Source of the DNA: UBA695 sp042691655
GTDB taxonomy: Bacteria; Verrucomicrobiota; Verrucomicrobiia; Chthoniobacterales; Chthoniobacteraceae
Length of the DNA stretch: 64,000 bases
NCBI GenBank assembly: GCA_042691655.1
Contig: CP170506.1
Coordinates: 1 to 64,000 of the forward strand
Direction: 5' to 3'
Part shown: positions 34,468-43,240 of the stretch, one piece after another
Layout of the letters: the number at the start of each line of letters is the position of its first letter
Position numbering within the stretch: position 1 is the stretch's first letter
Position numbers and translations under genes: made by a program
Notes under the pieces: model-generated
What the model was told of the DNA's origin: nothing
What the model saw: only the letters and a program-made list of their open reading frames with translations
The model's database searches: none

Positions 34468-35757
34468 ATGTTGCTCGCCTCTGCTTCCGCCACCCCCTCG
34501 GCGTGGATGATCCTCCCGTTTGCGGGGATGCTCCTGGCCATCGCCGTCATGCCGTTTGTGGCCAAGGGCCACTGGGAGCGCTGTTATCACCGCTGGTCGA
34601 TGGCGCTCGGGGTGCTTTCTATTGGATATTATTTAATGGTACTCCATAACCCAGAACGGGTGACCCGTACCGGGTATGAGTACCTGAGCTTCCTGGCGTT
34701 GATCGGCTCGCTTTTCACCGTCGCCGGGGGCATTCACATCATGGTCAAAGGCGAAGCGAAGCCGTGGGTCAACGTCCTCTACCTGCTTTTCGCGGCGGGA
34801 GCGGCCAACCTGATCGGCACCACCGGGGCCTCGATGCTCCTGGTGCGCCCGTGGATCAGGATGAACAAATACCGCGTCACCGGCTTCCACATCGTCTTCT
34901 TTATCTTCATCGTCTCCAACGTCGCCGGGTGCCTCACGCCGATTGGCGATCCGCCCCTCTTCCTCGGCTACCTCAAAGGCGTGCCGTTCTGGTGGGTCAT
35001 GCAGCATTGCTGGGCCGCGTGGGGCGTCGCCGTCGGGCTGCTGCTGGCCGTGTTTTTTGTGCTAGATACGTGGAATTTCCAGAAAGCCCCGCGCCAGGTT
35101 CGCGAGGCCGAGACGCACCAGGAAACGTGGCGCTTCGGCGGCGGGCTGAACCTCGTCTTCCTGGCCGTCATCCTGGGGGCCGTGTTCATCAACCACCCGC
35201 CCTTCCTGCGCGAAGCCGTCATGGTCGCCGCCGCGCTGGCCTCGTACTTCACCACCTCACGGGATGTACATAACGCCAACGACTTTTCGCTCTCGCCGTT
35301 GAAAGAAGTGGCGTGGCTCTTTTTCGGCATCTTTGCCACCATGATGCCCGCGCTCGACCTGCTGCAAGCCCGGGCAAGCGTGCTCGGGTTGCAGTCGGAA
35401 ATGCACTTTTACTGGGGAGCCGGAGCCCTTTCCGGCGTGCTCGACAACGCCCCGACCTACCTTGCCTTCCTCGCCGCGGCCTTTGGCACCGCCGGGTTGC
35501 CCATCGAATCCGGGATGCCCGAGTTCCTGGCCTCGCACGGCAGTTACCTGATCGCCATTTCCGTCGGCGCGGTATTCTTCGGAGCCATGACCTACATCGG
35601 CAACGGCCCAAACTTCATGGTCAAAGCCATCGCCGACCAGGCCAAAGTGGAGACGCCGAGTTTCTTCCGCTACATCATCTGCTACTCCGCGCCGATCCTG
35701 TTGCCGGTGCTCTTCGTGGTCGGATTGCTCTTCTTTTCCCGCTGGCGGATTTTCTAG
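34468..35757 (+). CDS. NhaD/CitMHS-type sodium:proton antiporter
   Basis: A 429-residue ion transporter with about 12 helices. Signature motifs of the IT superfamily antiporters are clear: NLIGTTGASMLLVRPWIR, NVAGCLTPIGDPPLFLGYLK and GALSGVLDNAPTYLAF. These conserved polar residues inside helices suggest Na+(Li+)/H+ exchange at the inner membrane. It is the second gene of the unit with the folded leader. The substrate is inferred from family only; a citrate or arsenite carrier is less likely. Confidence 0.85.
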   Translation: MLLASASATPSAWMILPFAGMLLAIAVMPFVAKGHWERCYHRWSMALGVLSIGYYLMVLHNPERVTRTGYEYLSFLALIGSLFTVAGGIHIMVKGEAKPWVNVLYLLFAAGAANLIGTTGASMLLVRPWIRMNKYRVTGFHIVFFIFIVSNVAGCLTPIGDPPLFLGYLKGVPFWWVMQHCWAAWGVAVGLLLAVFFVLDTWNFQKAPRQVREAETHQETWRFGGGLNLVFLAVILGAVFINHPPFLREAVMVAAALASYFTTSRDVHNANDFSLSPLKEVAWLFFGIFATMMPALDLLQARASVLGLQSEMHFYWGAGALSGVLDNAPTYLAFLAAAFGTAGLPIESGMPEFLASHGSYLIAISVGAVFFGAMTYIGNGPNFMVKAIADQAKVETPSFFRYIICYSAPILLPVLFVVGLLFFSRWRIF

Positions 35758-35787
35758 CGGGAGAGGGGATCCCAAGGTTCTCTCCCG
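35758..35787 (+). terminator. Hairpin at the end of the antiporter unit
   Basis: An eight-bp stem (CGGGAGAG at 35758-35765 with CTCTCCCG at 35780-35787) follows the antiporter stop directly. The T-run after it is weak (GATTTGCTTG), so termination may be partial. Confidence 0.45.
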
Positions 35788-35794
35788 GATTTGC

Positions 35795-35822
35795 TTGCCG
35801 TTCGGCGTAAGTCGGGCATAGT
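35795..35822 (+). promoter_or_regulatory. Likely promoter of the tRNA-Pro gene
   Basis: TTGCCG (35795-35800) and CATAGT (35817-35822) are spaced by 16 bases. The start would be near 35829, about 11 bases before the mature tRNA. Confidence 0.45.
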
Positions 35823-35839
35823 AAGCGCCTTGGTTATCT

Positions 35840-35914
<75 letters not shown>

Positions 35915-35936
35915 TTCTTTTTCGCCTGCGGTAATT

Positions 35937-36308
35937 TTACCGGAACGGCTCCCGGTGCGGAGCTTTTCCGCCGCACATCGGCAGTTCCAGCCGCGCCGAT
36001 ACCCGTCCCAGCGATTGGCGAAGCTCCTGCGGCGGTTCCATAAAGGCCAGCGTGGTCTGGAAAATCTTCACCCCGTCCGCCGCGCAATCCACCACAAAGC
36101 CCTCGGCTTCGATCCGCTGCGGCGTGCCGTCGTCGAAGGCAAAGGCTACCCGCAGCACGCTCCCCAGGTCGAAGCGCCATTGCGAGCGGAAACGCATTCC
36201 GCGCTCACAGAGTTCGCAGGCGGCAGTTTCCGCGTCGACGGCATCCGCCCCGTAATCAAGGAAAAGGGCGGGCTGCAAATGTCGCATCTCAAATCGGGAA
36301 GCGGGCAT
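35937..36308 (-). CDS. Small PilZ-like protein (tentative)
   Basis: A 123-residue soluble protein. The stretch ACELCERGMRFRSQWRFDLG then SVLRVAFAFDDG resembles the PilZ core (short polar segment, Gly, then xxGxxL-V beta strands). The Arg-rich c-di-GMP motif normally found before it is not evident, so it may not bind the nucleotide. No Shine-Dalgarno sequence precedes the ATG at 36308; the ATG at 36290 is an alternative. It follows the VTT gene on the same strand after a 114-bp gap with a hairpin. Function unknown. Confidence 0.5.
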   Translation of the reverse strand: MPASRFEMRHLQPALFLDYGADAVDAETAACELCERGMRFRSQWRFDLGSVLRVAFAFDDGTPQRIEAEGFVVDCAADGVKIFQTTLAFMEPPQELRQSLGRVSARLELPMCGGKAPHREPFR

Positions 36309-36339
36309 GGAACAAGAGAAGAAGGAGGAGGTAAAATAG

Positions 36340-36377
36340 CCTGGTGCTATTGGCCTTTATCATAGCACGAAACCAGG
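36340..36377 (-). terminator. Hairpin downstream of the VTT gene
   Basis: Stem segments CCTGG/CCAGG and GTGCTAT/ATAGCAC form a hairpin. On the minus strand it is followed by a short T-rich run (TATTTTACC). It could be a weak terminator before the PilZ-like gene. Confidence 0.35.
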
Positions 36378-36422
36378 ACGTGTCAAAACGAGGTAAGTTT
36401 TTCCGCGCGAGAATTTTTTTTA

Positions 36423-37166
36423 TCAATCACGCCGCTGCCGCGCCGGTTCGCTCGATTCCCGCTGTTCCTCCTCCACTTCGGCGAGCAGTTGAAAGGCGAT
36501 ACGCCCCAGGGCCGTCGTGACGGCAATCGTCAGAAAGAGTCCTCCGATCCAGATGACGTATTCATGCGGCACGGGGTGCGTGCGGCCTTCGGCGAGCTTG
36601 ATGCCGAGCTGGGCGAGCGTGCCGAGGTAGGCATAAAGGAATAGCCCGGGGAGCTGCCCCGCGGCGATCCAGAACAGGCACGGGCCGAACCGGATGCTGG
36701 TAACGCCGTAGAGGTAATTGAGCAGGCTTGTGGGGAAGAGCGGGTGAACCTGGCTTAAGAAAACGATCTTCCAGCCGTGCTTGCGAACGGCGGCGTCGAG
36801 CGCGTGCCAGCGGCGGCTGTGGGCGAATTTCCGCTCCAGCCACGCGCGCCCGAGCCACCGGCTGACGCCGAAGGCGAACGCCGCCGCGATCAAGTTGCCG
36901 ATGAGCACCAGAAACGTGCCCCACCAAAGCCCGAAAAAGAGCCCGCCGCCCATCGCGATGACCCCGCCGGGCAGCAGGAGAATATTGCACGCGGCAAAAA
37001 GAAACGGATAGAGCACCGCGCCCCAGACCTGCATTTGCGCCAGCCGCGCTTGCAGTTCCCCGATCCACTCCACGACGGGCAGCAACCGGGAGAGTCCCAC
37101 GATGGCCCCCCCCAGCAGCGCGAAGCCCGCAAGCTGCGTGACAATGGCCCGGGAGAACTTGGTCAT
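36423..37166 (-). CDS. TVP38/VTT-family membrane protein
   Basis: A 247-residue integral membrane protein of the DedA/VTT superfamily. The family core is present: GGVIAMGGGLFFGLWWGTFL and FLSQVHPLFPTSLLNYLYG, with a helix pattern typical of lipid scramblases. About six membrane segments precede a charged tail (EVEEEQRESSEPARQRRD). The family is tied to membrane lipid homeostasis, undecaprenyl-phosphate or phosphatidyl transport, and selenite tolerance; the substrate here is unknown. It follows pdxA by ten bases on the same strand. Confidence 0.85.
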   Translation of the reverse strand: MTKFSRAIVTQLAGFALLGGAIVGLSRLLPVVEWIGELQARLAQMQVWGAVLYPFLFAACNILLLPGGVIAMGGGLFFGLWWGTFLVLIGNLIAAAFAFGVSRWLGRAWLERKFAHSRRWHALDAAVRKHGWKIVFLSQVHPLFPTSLLNYLYGVTSIRFGPCLFWIAAGQLPGLFLYAYLGTLAQLGIKLAEGRTHPVPHEYVIWIGGLFLTIAVTTALGRIAFQLLAEVEEEQRESSEPARQRRD

Positions 37167-37176
37167 CGGAAAAAGC

Positions 37177-38076
37177 TTAACGTTTGCGCGCCGCCACGAG
37201 TTCGGCGGCCAGCCGCAGGGCGGCGATCATACTGCCGGGCCGCGCCATGCCGCGTCCCGCGATTTCGAAGGCCGTGCCGTGATCGGGGCTTGTGCGCACG
37301 AACGGCAGCCCGAGGGTGACGTTCACGCCTTCGTCAAAGCCCTGGAGCTTGAGCGGGATGAGCCCCTGGTCGTGGTACATGCAGAGCACGCCGTCGAATT
37401 CGCCCGAGACGGCGCGGAAAAAGAGCGTGTCGGGGGAGAGGGGACCCGCAAACTCCGCGCGGCCGCGCCACGCCTGAGCCAGCCGCGCCACGGCGGGCGC
37501 GATCACCTCGATCTCCTCGCGGCCCATCGCGCCGTCCTCCCCCGCGTGGGGGTTGAGCCCGGCCACGGCGATCCGCGCGGGCCTTGAAGCGCCCTCCACG
37601 CCCAGGCGCAAGGTCAGAAAATCAGCCAAGAGCGCGCCCACGCGCTCGATTTCAGGCCCGGTGACGAGCCGGGGCACCTCGGCCAGCGCCACGTGGATCG
37701 TTACGAGCGCCACCGTTAGCTTGCCGCCGGTTAGCAGCATGGCGAAATTCTGGACACCCGCGCGCGCGGCGAAAAATTCAGTATGCCCCGGGAAGGCGAA
37801 CCCTTCCGCTTGCATGCGGGATTTGTGGATCGGCCCCGTAACCACCGCGTCGATCTCCCCCTGGGCCGCGAGCCGGGCCGCTTCCTCCAGGGCCACAATG
37901 GCGGCGCGGGCCGTGGCGGGAGTCGGCTCTCCGGGAATGGCTCCCCCGGCGTCTCCGATGACGCGGTAGGTAAAGCGCGGGTCGAGCGTGCCCAAGGCCA
38001 GCGCGGCCTGGATCACCTCGGGGCCCACTCCGGCAGGGTCGCCCAGAGTGATGCCGATCGTACCAAACGAACTCAT
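37177..38076 (-). CDS. pdxA: 4-hydroxythreonine-4-phosphate dehydrogenase
   Basis: A 299-residue, metal- and NAD-dependent enzyme of pyridoxal-5-phosphate synthesis (DXP-dependent route). Motifs are complete: GITLGDPAGVGPEV at the start, TGPIHKSRM, GHTEFFAAR, CMYHDQGLIPLKLQGF and RTSPDHGTAFEIAG, which carry the metal and substrate ligands. The ATG at 38076 was chosen because the conserved N-terminus then starts at residue 5; the longer frame adds an unrelated leader. Ten bases separate it from the upstream SurA-like gene. In E. coli the order surA-pdxA is also found. Confidence 0.95.
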   Translation of the reverse strand: MSSFGTIGITLGDPAGVGPEVIQAALALGTLDPRFTYRVIGDAGGAIPGEPTPATARAAIVALEEAARLAAQGEIDAVVTGPIHKSRMQAEGFAFPGHTEFFAARAGVQNFAMLLTGGKLTVALVTIHVALAEVPRLVTGPEIERVGALLADFLTLRLGVEGASRPARIAVAGLNPHAGEDGAMGREEIEVIAPAVARLAQAWRGRAEFAGPLSPDTLFFRAVSGEFDGVLCMYHDQGLIPLKLQGFDEGVNVTLGLPFVRTSPDHGTAFEIAGRGMARPGSMIAALRLAAELVAARKR

Positions 38077-38086
38077 GGGGCAAGCC

Positions 38087-39040
38087 CTAGAAAATCCGGA
38101 TGAAAGCCTTCTCGCGCAGGCCCTTGATCCACTTGTCTTGAGCCGCCTGGCGTTCCGCCTGGATCGCCTTCTTTTCCACATCGTCGCGGATCGCCGTCAG
38201 CGGCTTGCTATCGGCCGGTTTGCGGGAGTCGACGTAAAGCAGGTAATAATTGGTGCCCAGATCGATCACGTTGCTGACGTGTCCGGGCTTGAGTGCGAAG
38301 GCCGGGTTGGCCAGGGAATCATTGAGCGTCGCGCGCTCGATCCAGCCCCAGTCGCCGCCGGTTTCCTTCGAGGTGTCCTCGGAGTACATCTGGGCCATGT
38401 TGGCGAAGTCGCCGCCCCCGGCAATCTTCTTGCGAAGCTCCTCCGCCAGCTCCTTGGAGCCGGGCGTATCCTTGTGGAGGATCAGCATGCGCAGCTTGAT
38501 CTGCTCGGGCGTGGAGTACTCGGCAATGTGTTCCTGGTAATACTTTTCCACCTTGGTCGGGGAAAGCACCGGGTCGATCTTCACCGAGCGGCTGCGCATG
38601 GCCTGGACGATCATCTTGTCCTTTTCCACCTTGCGGAAGCGCTGGAGCGTATAGCCCTGGGCCTGCAAGGTGCGGATCAAGGCGAGGCGATCGCCCTTGA
38701 ACTGCTCGCGGATGATCGTATTGATGCGATCGTCCAAAGCGTAGTCGGGAATGGAAAACTTGTTTTTGCTAAAATCCTGGAGCACCAGTTGCCGGTCGAT
38801 GAGGTCGTTGATGGCGGCCAGCCGGGTTTCCTTCACCTTTTGGTCAAGCTCCGGTCCGGCGGGAAGCGATTGCCTCAGCGCCATTTCGCGGTTGACCACC
38901 AGTTCGCGGACTTCTGAGAAGGTGATAACCTCTCCGTTGACGACCGCCGCGACGCCATCGAGCACCTGTTCCTCCGCATGAACGGGGAAAGTGGTGAAGA
39001 TTGCGCTGAGGGCAAGGAGGGCCAGGGCTCTGAATTGCAT
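38087..39040 (-). CDS. SurA-like periplasmic chaperone with parvulin domain
   Basis: A 317-residue secreted protein with a signal peptide (MQFRALALLALSAIFTTFPVHA). The SurA N-terminal helical domain (about 25-165: VAAVVNGEVITFSEV, DRQLVLQDF) precedes one parvulin-type PPIase domain (about 175-280: GGGDFANMAQMYSEDTSKET, GGDWGWIE). E. coli SurA has two parvulin domains, so this is a shorter type. It should help fold outer-membrane proteins. The ATG at 39040 was chosen because it begins the signal peptide. It is divergent from the DnaJ-type gene. Confidence 0.9.
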   Translation of the reverse strand: MQFRALALLALSAIFTTFPVHAEEQVLDGVAAVVNGEVITFSEVRELVVNREMALRQSLPAGPELDQKVKETRLAAINDLIDRQLVLQDFSKNKFSIPDYALDDRINTIIREQFKGDRLALIRTLQAQGYTLQRFRKVEKDKMIVQAMRSRSVKIDPVLSPTKVEKYYQEHIAEYSTPEQIKLRMLILHKDTPGSKELAEELRKKIAGGGDFANMAQMYSEDTSKETGGDWGWIERATLNDSLANPAFALKPGHVSNVIDLGTNYYLLYVDSRKPADSKPLTAIRDDVEKKAIQAERQAAQDKWIKGLREKAFIRIF

Positions 39041-39192
39041 ATAGGGATGGAAAATTTCCCCAACGGTAAGGAGGACCGGCGCGAAGTCAAGCATCTGCTT
39101 GAACCAGTAAAGGCCTCGGGGTTTCCCTGAAGCCCTCCAAATTGCACGATATGCTGGCGCAACCGGCGCGGGTTGTTTATCCTGGGGGGCAA

Positions 39193-40137
39193 ATGCAGTT
39201 TAAGGATTACTATCAAACTCTGGGGGTGGCCAAAACCGCCAGCCAGGACGAGATAAAGAGCGCTTTTCGCAAACTGGCCCGCCAGCATCACCCTGACATG
39301 GTCAAGCCCAAGGAGCGCGCCGCCGCCTCGGAGCGCTTCAAGGAGATCAACGAAGCCTACGAAGTCCTCGGCGACCCCGAGAAGCGCCGCCAGTACGATA
39401 CGCTCGGCGCGGATTGGGAGCGCGGCGGGGCACAACCGCCCCCCGGATGGCATCAGCCGGGCCAGCCGGGCCGCCGCCACGCGGCGGGAGCCGGAACGGG
39501 CGGCGGGGATTTCGAGTTTAACTTCGGCGGCACCGGCTTTAGCGACTTTTTCGAGGCCTTCTTCGGTTCCGGCGGTCGCCACGCCAACCCGTTTGCCACG
39601 GGCCGCGCCGCCGGGGCGAGCCGGGGCGTTGATGTCGAGGCCGATCTGGCCGTCACCCTTGAGGAGGCCCTCCACGGTGCCCGGCGCAAAATCACCTTCC
39701 AGCGCCAGGGCCACAAACCGCAGACCTATGAGGTCGCCATCCCCGCGGGCGTCCACCCCGGCCAGCGCATTCGCCTGGGCGGGCAGGGGGAGGCCGGGGC
39801 GAACGGTGGCCCGGCGGGCGACTTATACTTAAATGTGCGTTTCGCGCCGCATCCCGATTTTCAGGTTGAAAAGAACGACCTCATCTACGAGCTGGCCCTC
39901 CCGCCCTGGAAGCTCGTCCTCGGCGGCCAGCAGACCGTGCCGACCATGGAGGGCTCCGCGCACCTCAAAGTGCCCGCGGGCAGCCAGCCCGGCCAGAAGT
40001 TCCGTCTCAAAGGCCAGGGTCTGGCCAAGGAGGGCGGTGCGCGCGGCGACCTCTACGTCACCCTTTCCGCCGAGATCCCCAAAGATCTCACCCCCCGCGC
40101 GAAGGAGCTTTGGGAGGCACTGGCCAAGGAAGGGTAG
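39193..40137 (+). CDS. DnaJ-type co-chaperone, CbpA-like
   Basis: A 314-residue J-protein. The J domain (residues 1-70) has an intact HPD motif (QHHPDM) that stimulates DnaK. A Gly-rich segment follows (about 75-135), then two C-terminal substrate-binding domains (VDVEADLAVTLEEALHGARR, then VPTMEGSAHLKVPAGSQPG). The Cys-rich zinc domain is absent, which defines the CbpA rather than DnaJ type. A GGGGGG run sits just before the ATG at 39193; an earlier ATG at 39142 adds a poorly conserved leader. Confidence 0.92.
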   Translation: MQFKDYYQTLGVAKTASQDEIKSAFRKLARQHHPDMVKPKERAAASERFKEINEAYEVLGDPEKRRQYDTLGADWERGGAQPPPGWHQPGQPGRRHAAGAGTGGGDFEFNFGGTGFSDFFEAFFGSGGRHANPFATGRAAGASRGVDVEADLAVTLEEALHGARRKITFQRQGHKPQTYEVAIPAGVHPGQRIRLGGQGEAGANGGPAGDLYLNVRFAPHPDFQVEKNDLIYELALPPWKLVLGGQQTVPTMEGSAHLKVPAGSQPGQKFRLKGQGLAKEGGARGDLYVTLSAEIPKDLTPRAKELWEALAKEG

Positions 40138-40571
40138 CCAGCGATACGAGGTGCTTAGACTCCTCCGCCGCCTCTGGTGGAGGAAACAAATTGCACGATC
40201 ACCGGGCTTTTTTCTTGTCCCGGTAGGGGCCCCTTACTAATCTCACGCCGCACGGCGGGCGAGAGACTCGGACGTTGTGAATAACTTGTGAACAAAAGCG
40301 AAAAAATGCCTTTCCCCTCTGAAATCCACCTAAATACGGACGTGCGCGTCCAATTTGGGCGTGGAACAGGCATGAAATCGCGGTTCCACAAATCCAGCTT
40401 TTCTAAGATGTTCAAAACCAGCGACTTTGCTGTTTGTTCCACCTCTTCCCTTCGGCGGGTCGCCGGGGGCGTTTTTGGGGAAATCCACCCGTTTTTAGGG
40501 GATTTTCAGGATTCAACCCTGGGAATTTGTCCTCCTCCGGTCACCCTGTAATAAGTGTGTATAATCTTATT
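40138..40571. other. Candidate replication origin (oriC) upstream of dnaA
   Basis: This 434-bp gene-free stretch lies between the J-protein and dnaA. It holds two perfect DnaA-box matches of the form TGTGNATAA (40276-40284 and 40556-40564), one near match (TGTGAACAA, 40287-40295), and repeated AAATCCA words (40322, 40390 and 40481; GAAATCCACC occurs twice exactly). An AT-rich patch follows the first boxes (40285-40310). Hairpins lie at 40161-40184 (nine bp) and 40199-40223. The dnaA-dnaN location is the usual site of an origin, but no strong AT-rich unwinding region is clear. Confidence 0.45.
40556..40565 (+). promoter_or_regulatory. dnaA -10 element overlapping a DnaA box
   Basis: TATAAT (40560-40565) overlaps the DnaA box TGTGTATAA (40556-40564). 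The predicted transcription start is at or next to the ATG at 40572, suggesting a leaderless message and autorepression by DnaA. No good -35 was found at standard spacing. Confidence 0.5.
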
Positions 40572-41978
40572 ATGGAAGACCATTTCGCCATGATCTGGAA
40601 GCATATTGCCGACGCCATCCGCCCGGAGGTGAGCGGCGATACGTTCCAGCGTTGGTTCAAGGCGATCGCGCTCCTCGCGGCGGATGAAAACCAGATCACG
40701 CTGCGGGTGCCCAACAACATTTACCAGCTTTGGATCGAGACCAACTACATGGGGCTCCTCCAGTCCTCGCTGGTCAAAGTGCTCGGCAGCCCGCGCAAGG
40801 TGAACTTCACCATCGCCGACACCCCGCCCGAAAAAGAGCCCGCCGAAGCGGTTCCGTCCGCCGGAGGTGCCGCCAAGGCCCCCTCGCGCCACACCCCGGC
40901 CGCTGCCGCCGCCGCCGCGAATGGAAGCGCTAACTGCAACGGCGAAAAAATGCCGCCCAACGGCCTCAACCCGCGCAACACCTTTGATTCCTTCGTCGTC
41001 GGGACCAACAACCAGTTTGCCCACGCCGCCGCCTTGGCCGTCGCCCAGAACCCGGCCAAGACCTACAACCCCTTCTTCCTCTACGGCGGAGTGGGCCTCG
41101 GCAAGACCCACCTCATGCACGCCATCGGCCAGCATGTCCTGGGGGCAAAAAAGGGGGGCAAGGTCGTCTACCTCTCCAGCGAGAAGTTCACCAACGAGTT
41201 CATCGACGCCATCCAGAACGGCAAACTCGTTAAATTCCGCAACAAATACCGGCAGGCCGACGTCCTCTTAATCGACGATATCCAGTTCCTCGCGGGAAAA
41301 GAGCGTTCCCAGGAGGAATTTTTCCACACCTTCAACACCCTTTTCGACGGCCACAAACAGATCATCCTCTCCAGCGACCGTCCCCCGAGCGAGATCCAGA
41401 ACCTCGAAGGCCGTCTCGTCTCCCGGTTTGAATGGGGCCTTACCGCCGAGCTTCAGCCGCCCGACATCGAGACCCGCGTCGCCATTTTGCGCAAAAAAGC
41501 GCAGGCGATGACCATCAAGCTCGACCCCTCCATCTACGAATTCCTGGCCGAACGCATCAAAACCAACGTCCGCCGCCTCGAAGGGGCCCTCATGCGCGTC
41601 GCCTCCTTCTCCTCCCTGAGCGGCCGCGAGCTGACCCCGGAGACCGTGGAACATCTCCTAAAGGACATCCTTCAAGAGGAAGCCCGCCGGGCCGTCACCA
41701 TCGAGCAGATCCAGCGCAAAGTCGCCGAACACTACGACGTGCGCCTGGCCGACATGACCAGCAAACGCCGCCCGGCCAACATCGCCTTCCCTCGCCAGGT
41801 CGCCATGTATCTGGCCCGCGAACTCACCAAAACCTCGCTGAGCGAAATCGGCGACGCCTTCGGAGGCCGCGACCACGGCACCGTGCTCCACGCCTGCCGC
41901 CTCGTCAAAGAGCGGATGGTCGGGGACGACCAAGTTCGCCAGACCGTCTCATTTTTGGATAGCCAACTAAACCGATAA
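40572..41978 (+). CDS. dnaA: Chromosomal replication initiator DnaA
   Basis: A 468-residue protein. Domain I (about 1-80) contains IWKHIADAIRPEVSGDTFQRW; an Ala/Pro-rich linker (about 95-135) is domain II. Domain III has Walker A (GGVGLGKT), Walker B (VLLIDDIQFL) and sensor motifs (SSDRPPSEI). Domain IV ends with the DNA-binding signature GGRDHGTVLHA. The ATG at 40572 was chosen because it lies right after the candidate -10 and domain I starts at once; an ATG at 40590 is possible. dnaN follows 99 bases downstream. Confidence 0.97.
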   Translation: MEDHFAMIWKHIADAIRPEVSGDTFQRWFKAIALLAADENQITLRVPNNIYQLWIETNYMGLLQSSLVKVLGSPRKVNFTIADTPPEKEPAEAVPSAGGAAKAPSRHTPAAAAAAANGSANCNGEKMPPNGLNPRNTFDSFVVGTNNQFAHAAALAVAQNPAKTYNPFFLYGGVGLGKTHLMHAIGQHVLGAKKGGKVVYLSSEKFTNEFIDAIQNGKLVKFRNKYRQADVLLIDDIQFLAGKERSQEEFFHTFNTLFDGHKQIILSSDRPPSEIQNLEGRLVSRFEWGLTAELQPPDIETRVAILRKKAQAMTIKLDPSIYEFLAERIKTNVRRLEGALMRVASFSSLSGRELTPETVEHLLKDILQEEARRAVTIEQIQRKVAEHYDVRLADMTSKRRPANIAFPRQVAMYLARELTKTSLSEIGDAFGGRDHGTVLHACRLVKERMVGDDQVRQTVSFLDSQLNR

Positions 41979-41980
41979 CC

Positions 41981-42009
41981 TTGACACTTGGCCCGGGATT
42001 GCCTTTGAT
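41981..42009 (+). promoter_or_regulatory. Likely dnaN promoter
   Basis: TTGACA (41981-41986), a perfect -35, and TTTGAT (42004-42009) are spaced by 17 bases. They lie just after the dnaA stop and 69 bases before the dnaN ATG, so dnaN can be transcribed independently. Confidence 0.55.
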
Positions 42010-42077
42010 CCAACAAACCGGGTTCAAGTAGCGCAGAGGTCCCCAGTAGCCCCTTAGATTTTACCAATCCACCTTTT

Positions 42078-43172
42078 ATGAAGTTCAGCGTTAGCAAAGA
42101 GAAGCTCCTCGAAGGTCTGCAAACCGTCCAAAACGTGGTCAGCTCCCGCACCACGTTGCCGATCCTCTCCAACGTCCTGTTGCAAGCAACCGACGGCCAG
42201 TTGCGGTTCACCACCTCGGACCTTGATGTGGGCATCCGCTCCGGCGTGGAGGCCACGATCGAAAAACCCGGCGCCACGACCCTGCCAGCTCGCCGCCTCC
42301 TCTCCATCGTCCGCGAGCTTCCGGCCAGCGAGATCACCATCGAGGTCGACTCTAAGAACGTCGCCTCCATCCGCAGCGGCCCCAGCTTCTTTAAGATCCT
42401 CGGCCTGCCGGAGGAGGAATTCCCCCCGCTGCCGAAGTTCGAGAACGCCAAGACCTTCACCCTGCGCCAGAAGGATCTCCGCGAGGCCCTGAAAAAGACC
42501 TCCTACGCCATCTCCACCGACGAGACCCGCTACGTCTTGAACGGCATCCTTTTCTCCTTCCGCGACAACAAGCTCACGCTGGTTGCCACCGACGGCCGCC
42601 GCCTCGCGCTCGTGGACATCGAGCTCGAATTCCCGCGCAGCCACGAAGGCGACGTTATCATTCCGGCCAAGGCGATTGGAGAAATCCAGCGCCTGCTCAC
42701 CGACGAAGGCGACATCAAAGTCAGCATTGGCGAAAACCAAGCCGCCTTCGAAGTCGACGGCACGTTCCTGGTCTCCAAGCTCATCGAGGGGAACTATCCC
42801 AACTACCGGCAGGTCATCCCGGCGGAAACCAAGGAACGCATCACCCTGGAACGCGCGCTCTTCCACGACGCCGTTCACCGCGTCTCGCTCCTCTCCAGCG
42901 AGAAGAGCAACTCGGTCAAGCTGGTCTTCACCAAGAACAACCTCGAAATCGCCGCCAACACCCCGGACGTGGGCGAGGCGCACGAATCCCTGGCGATCAC
43001 CTACAAAGGCAAAGACATGGCGATTGCCTTCAACCCGGAATTCCTGATGGCCCCCTTGAAGAACCTCGCCGTCGACGAAGTCTACCTCGACCTCATCGAC
43101 GAAATGAGCCCCGGCGTCATCAAAATGCAGGGCCCGTTCCTCTACGTCATCATGCCAATGCGCATTTCGTAG
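42078..43172 (+). CDS. dnaN: DNA polymerase III beta subunit (sliding clamp)
   Basis: A 364-residue beta clamp of normal length. Three clamp domains are recognisable: MKFSVSKEKLLEGLQTVQNV near the start, EITIEVDSKNVASIRSGPS, ATDGRRLALVDIELEF in the middle, and the C-terminal VIMPMR typical of the clamp protein-binding pocket region. It tethers the replicative polymerase. A strong intrinsic terminator follows (43198-43236). Confidence 0.97.
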   Translation: MKFSVSKEKLLEGLQTVQNVVSSRTTLPILSNVLLQATDGQLRFTTSDLDVGIRSGVEATIEKPGATTLPARRLLSIVRELPASEITIEVDSKNVASIRSGPSFFKILGLPEEEFPPLPKFENAKTFTLRQKDLREALKKTSYAISTDETRYVLNGILFSFRDNKLTLVATDGRRLALVDIELEFPRSHEGDVIIPAKAIGEIQRLLTDEGDIKVSIGENQAAFEVDGTFLVSKLIEGNYPNYRQVIPAETKERITLERALFHDAVHRVSLLSSEKSNSVKLVFTKNNLEIAANTPDVGEAHESLAITYKGKDMAIAFNPEFLMAPLKNLAVDEVYLDLIDEMSPGVIKMQGPFLYVIMPMRIS

Positions 43173-43197
43173 GGAATAGCGCAAAATAAGATATTTA

Positions 43198-43236
43198 CCC
43201 GTTCCCCGCTTCGGTGGGGAACGGGCTTTTTCTTTT
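43198..43236 (+). terminator. Intrinsic terminator after dnaN
   Basis: A perfect 10-bp stem (CCCGTTCCCC at 43198-43207 with GGGGAACGGG at 43216-43225, loop GCTTCGGT) is followed by CTTTTTCTTTTC. It ends only four or five bases before the bioD start codon at 43241. Confidence 0.9.
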
Positions 43237-43240
43237 CAAA

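Noticed and set aside
40288..40551. An 87-codon frame in the oriC region
   Set aside because: No ribosome site, no domain, and it lies over DnaA boxes and repeated words in a stretch expected to be non-coding.
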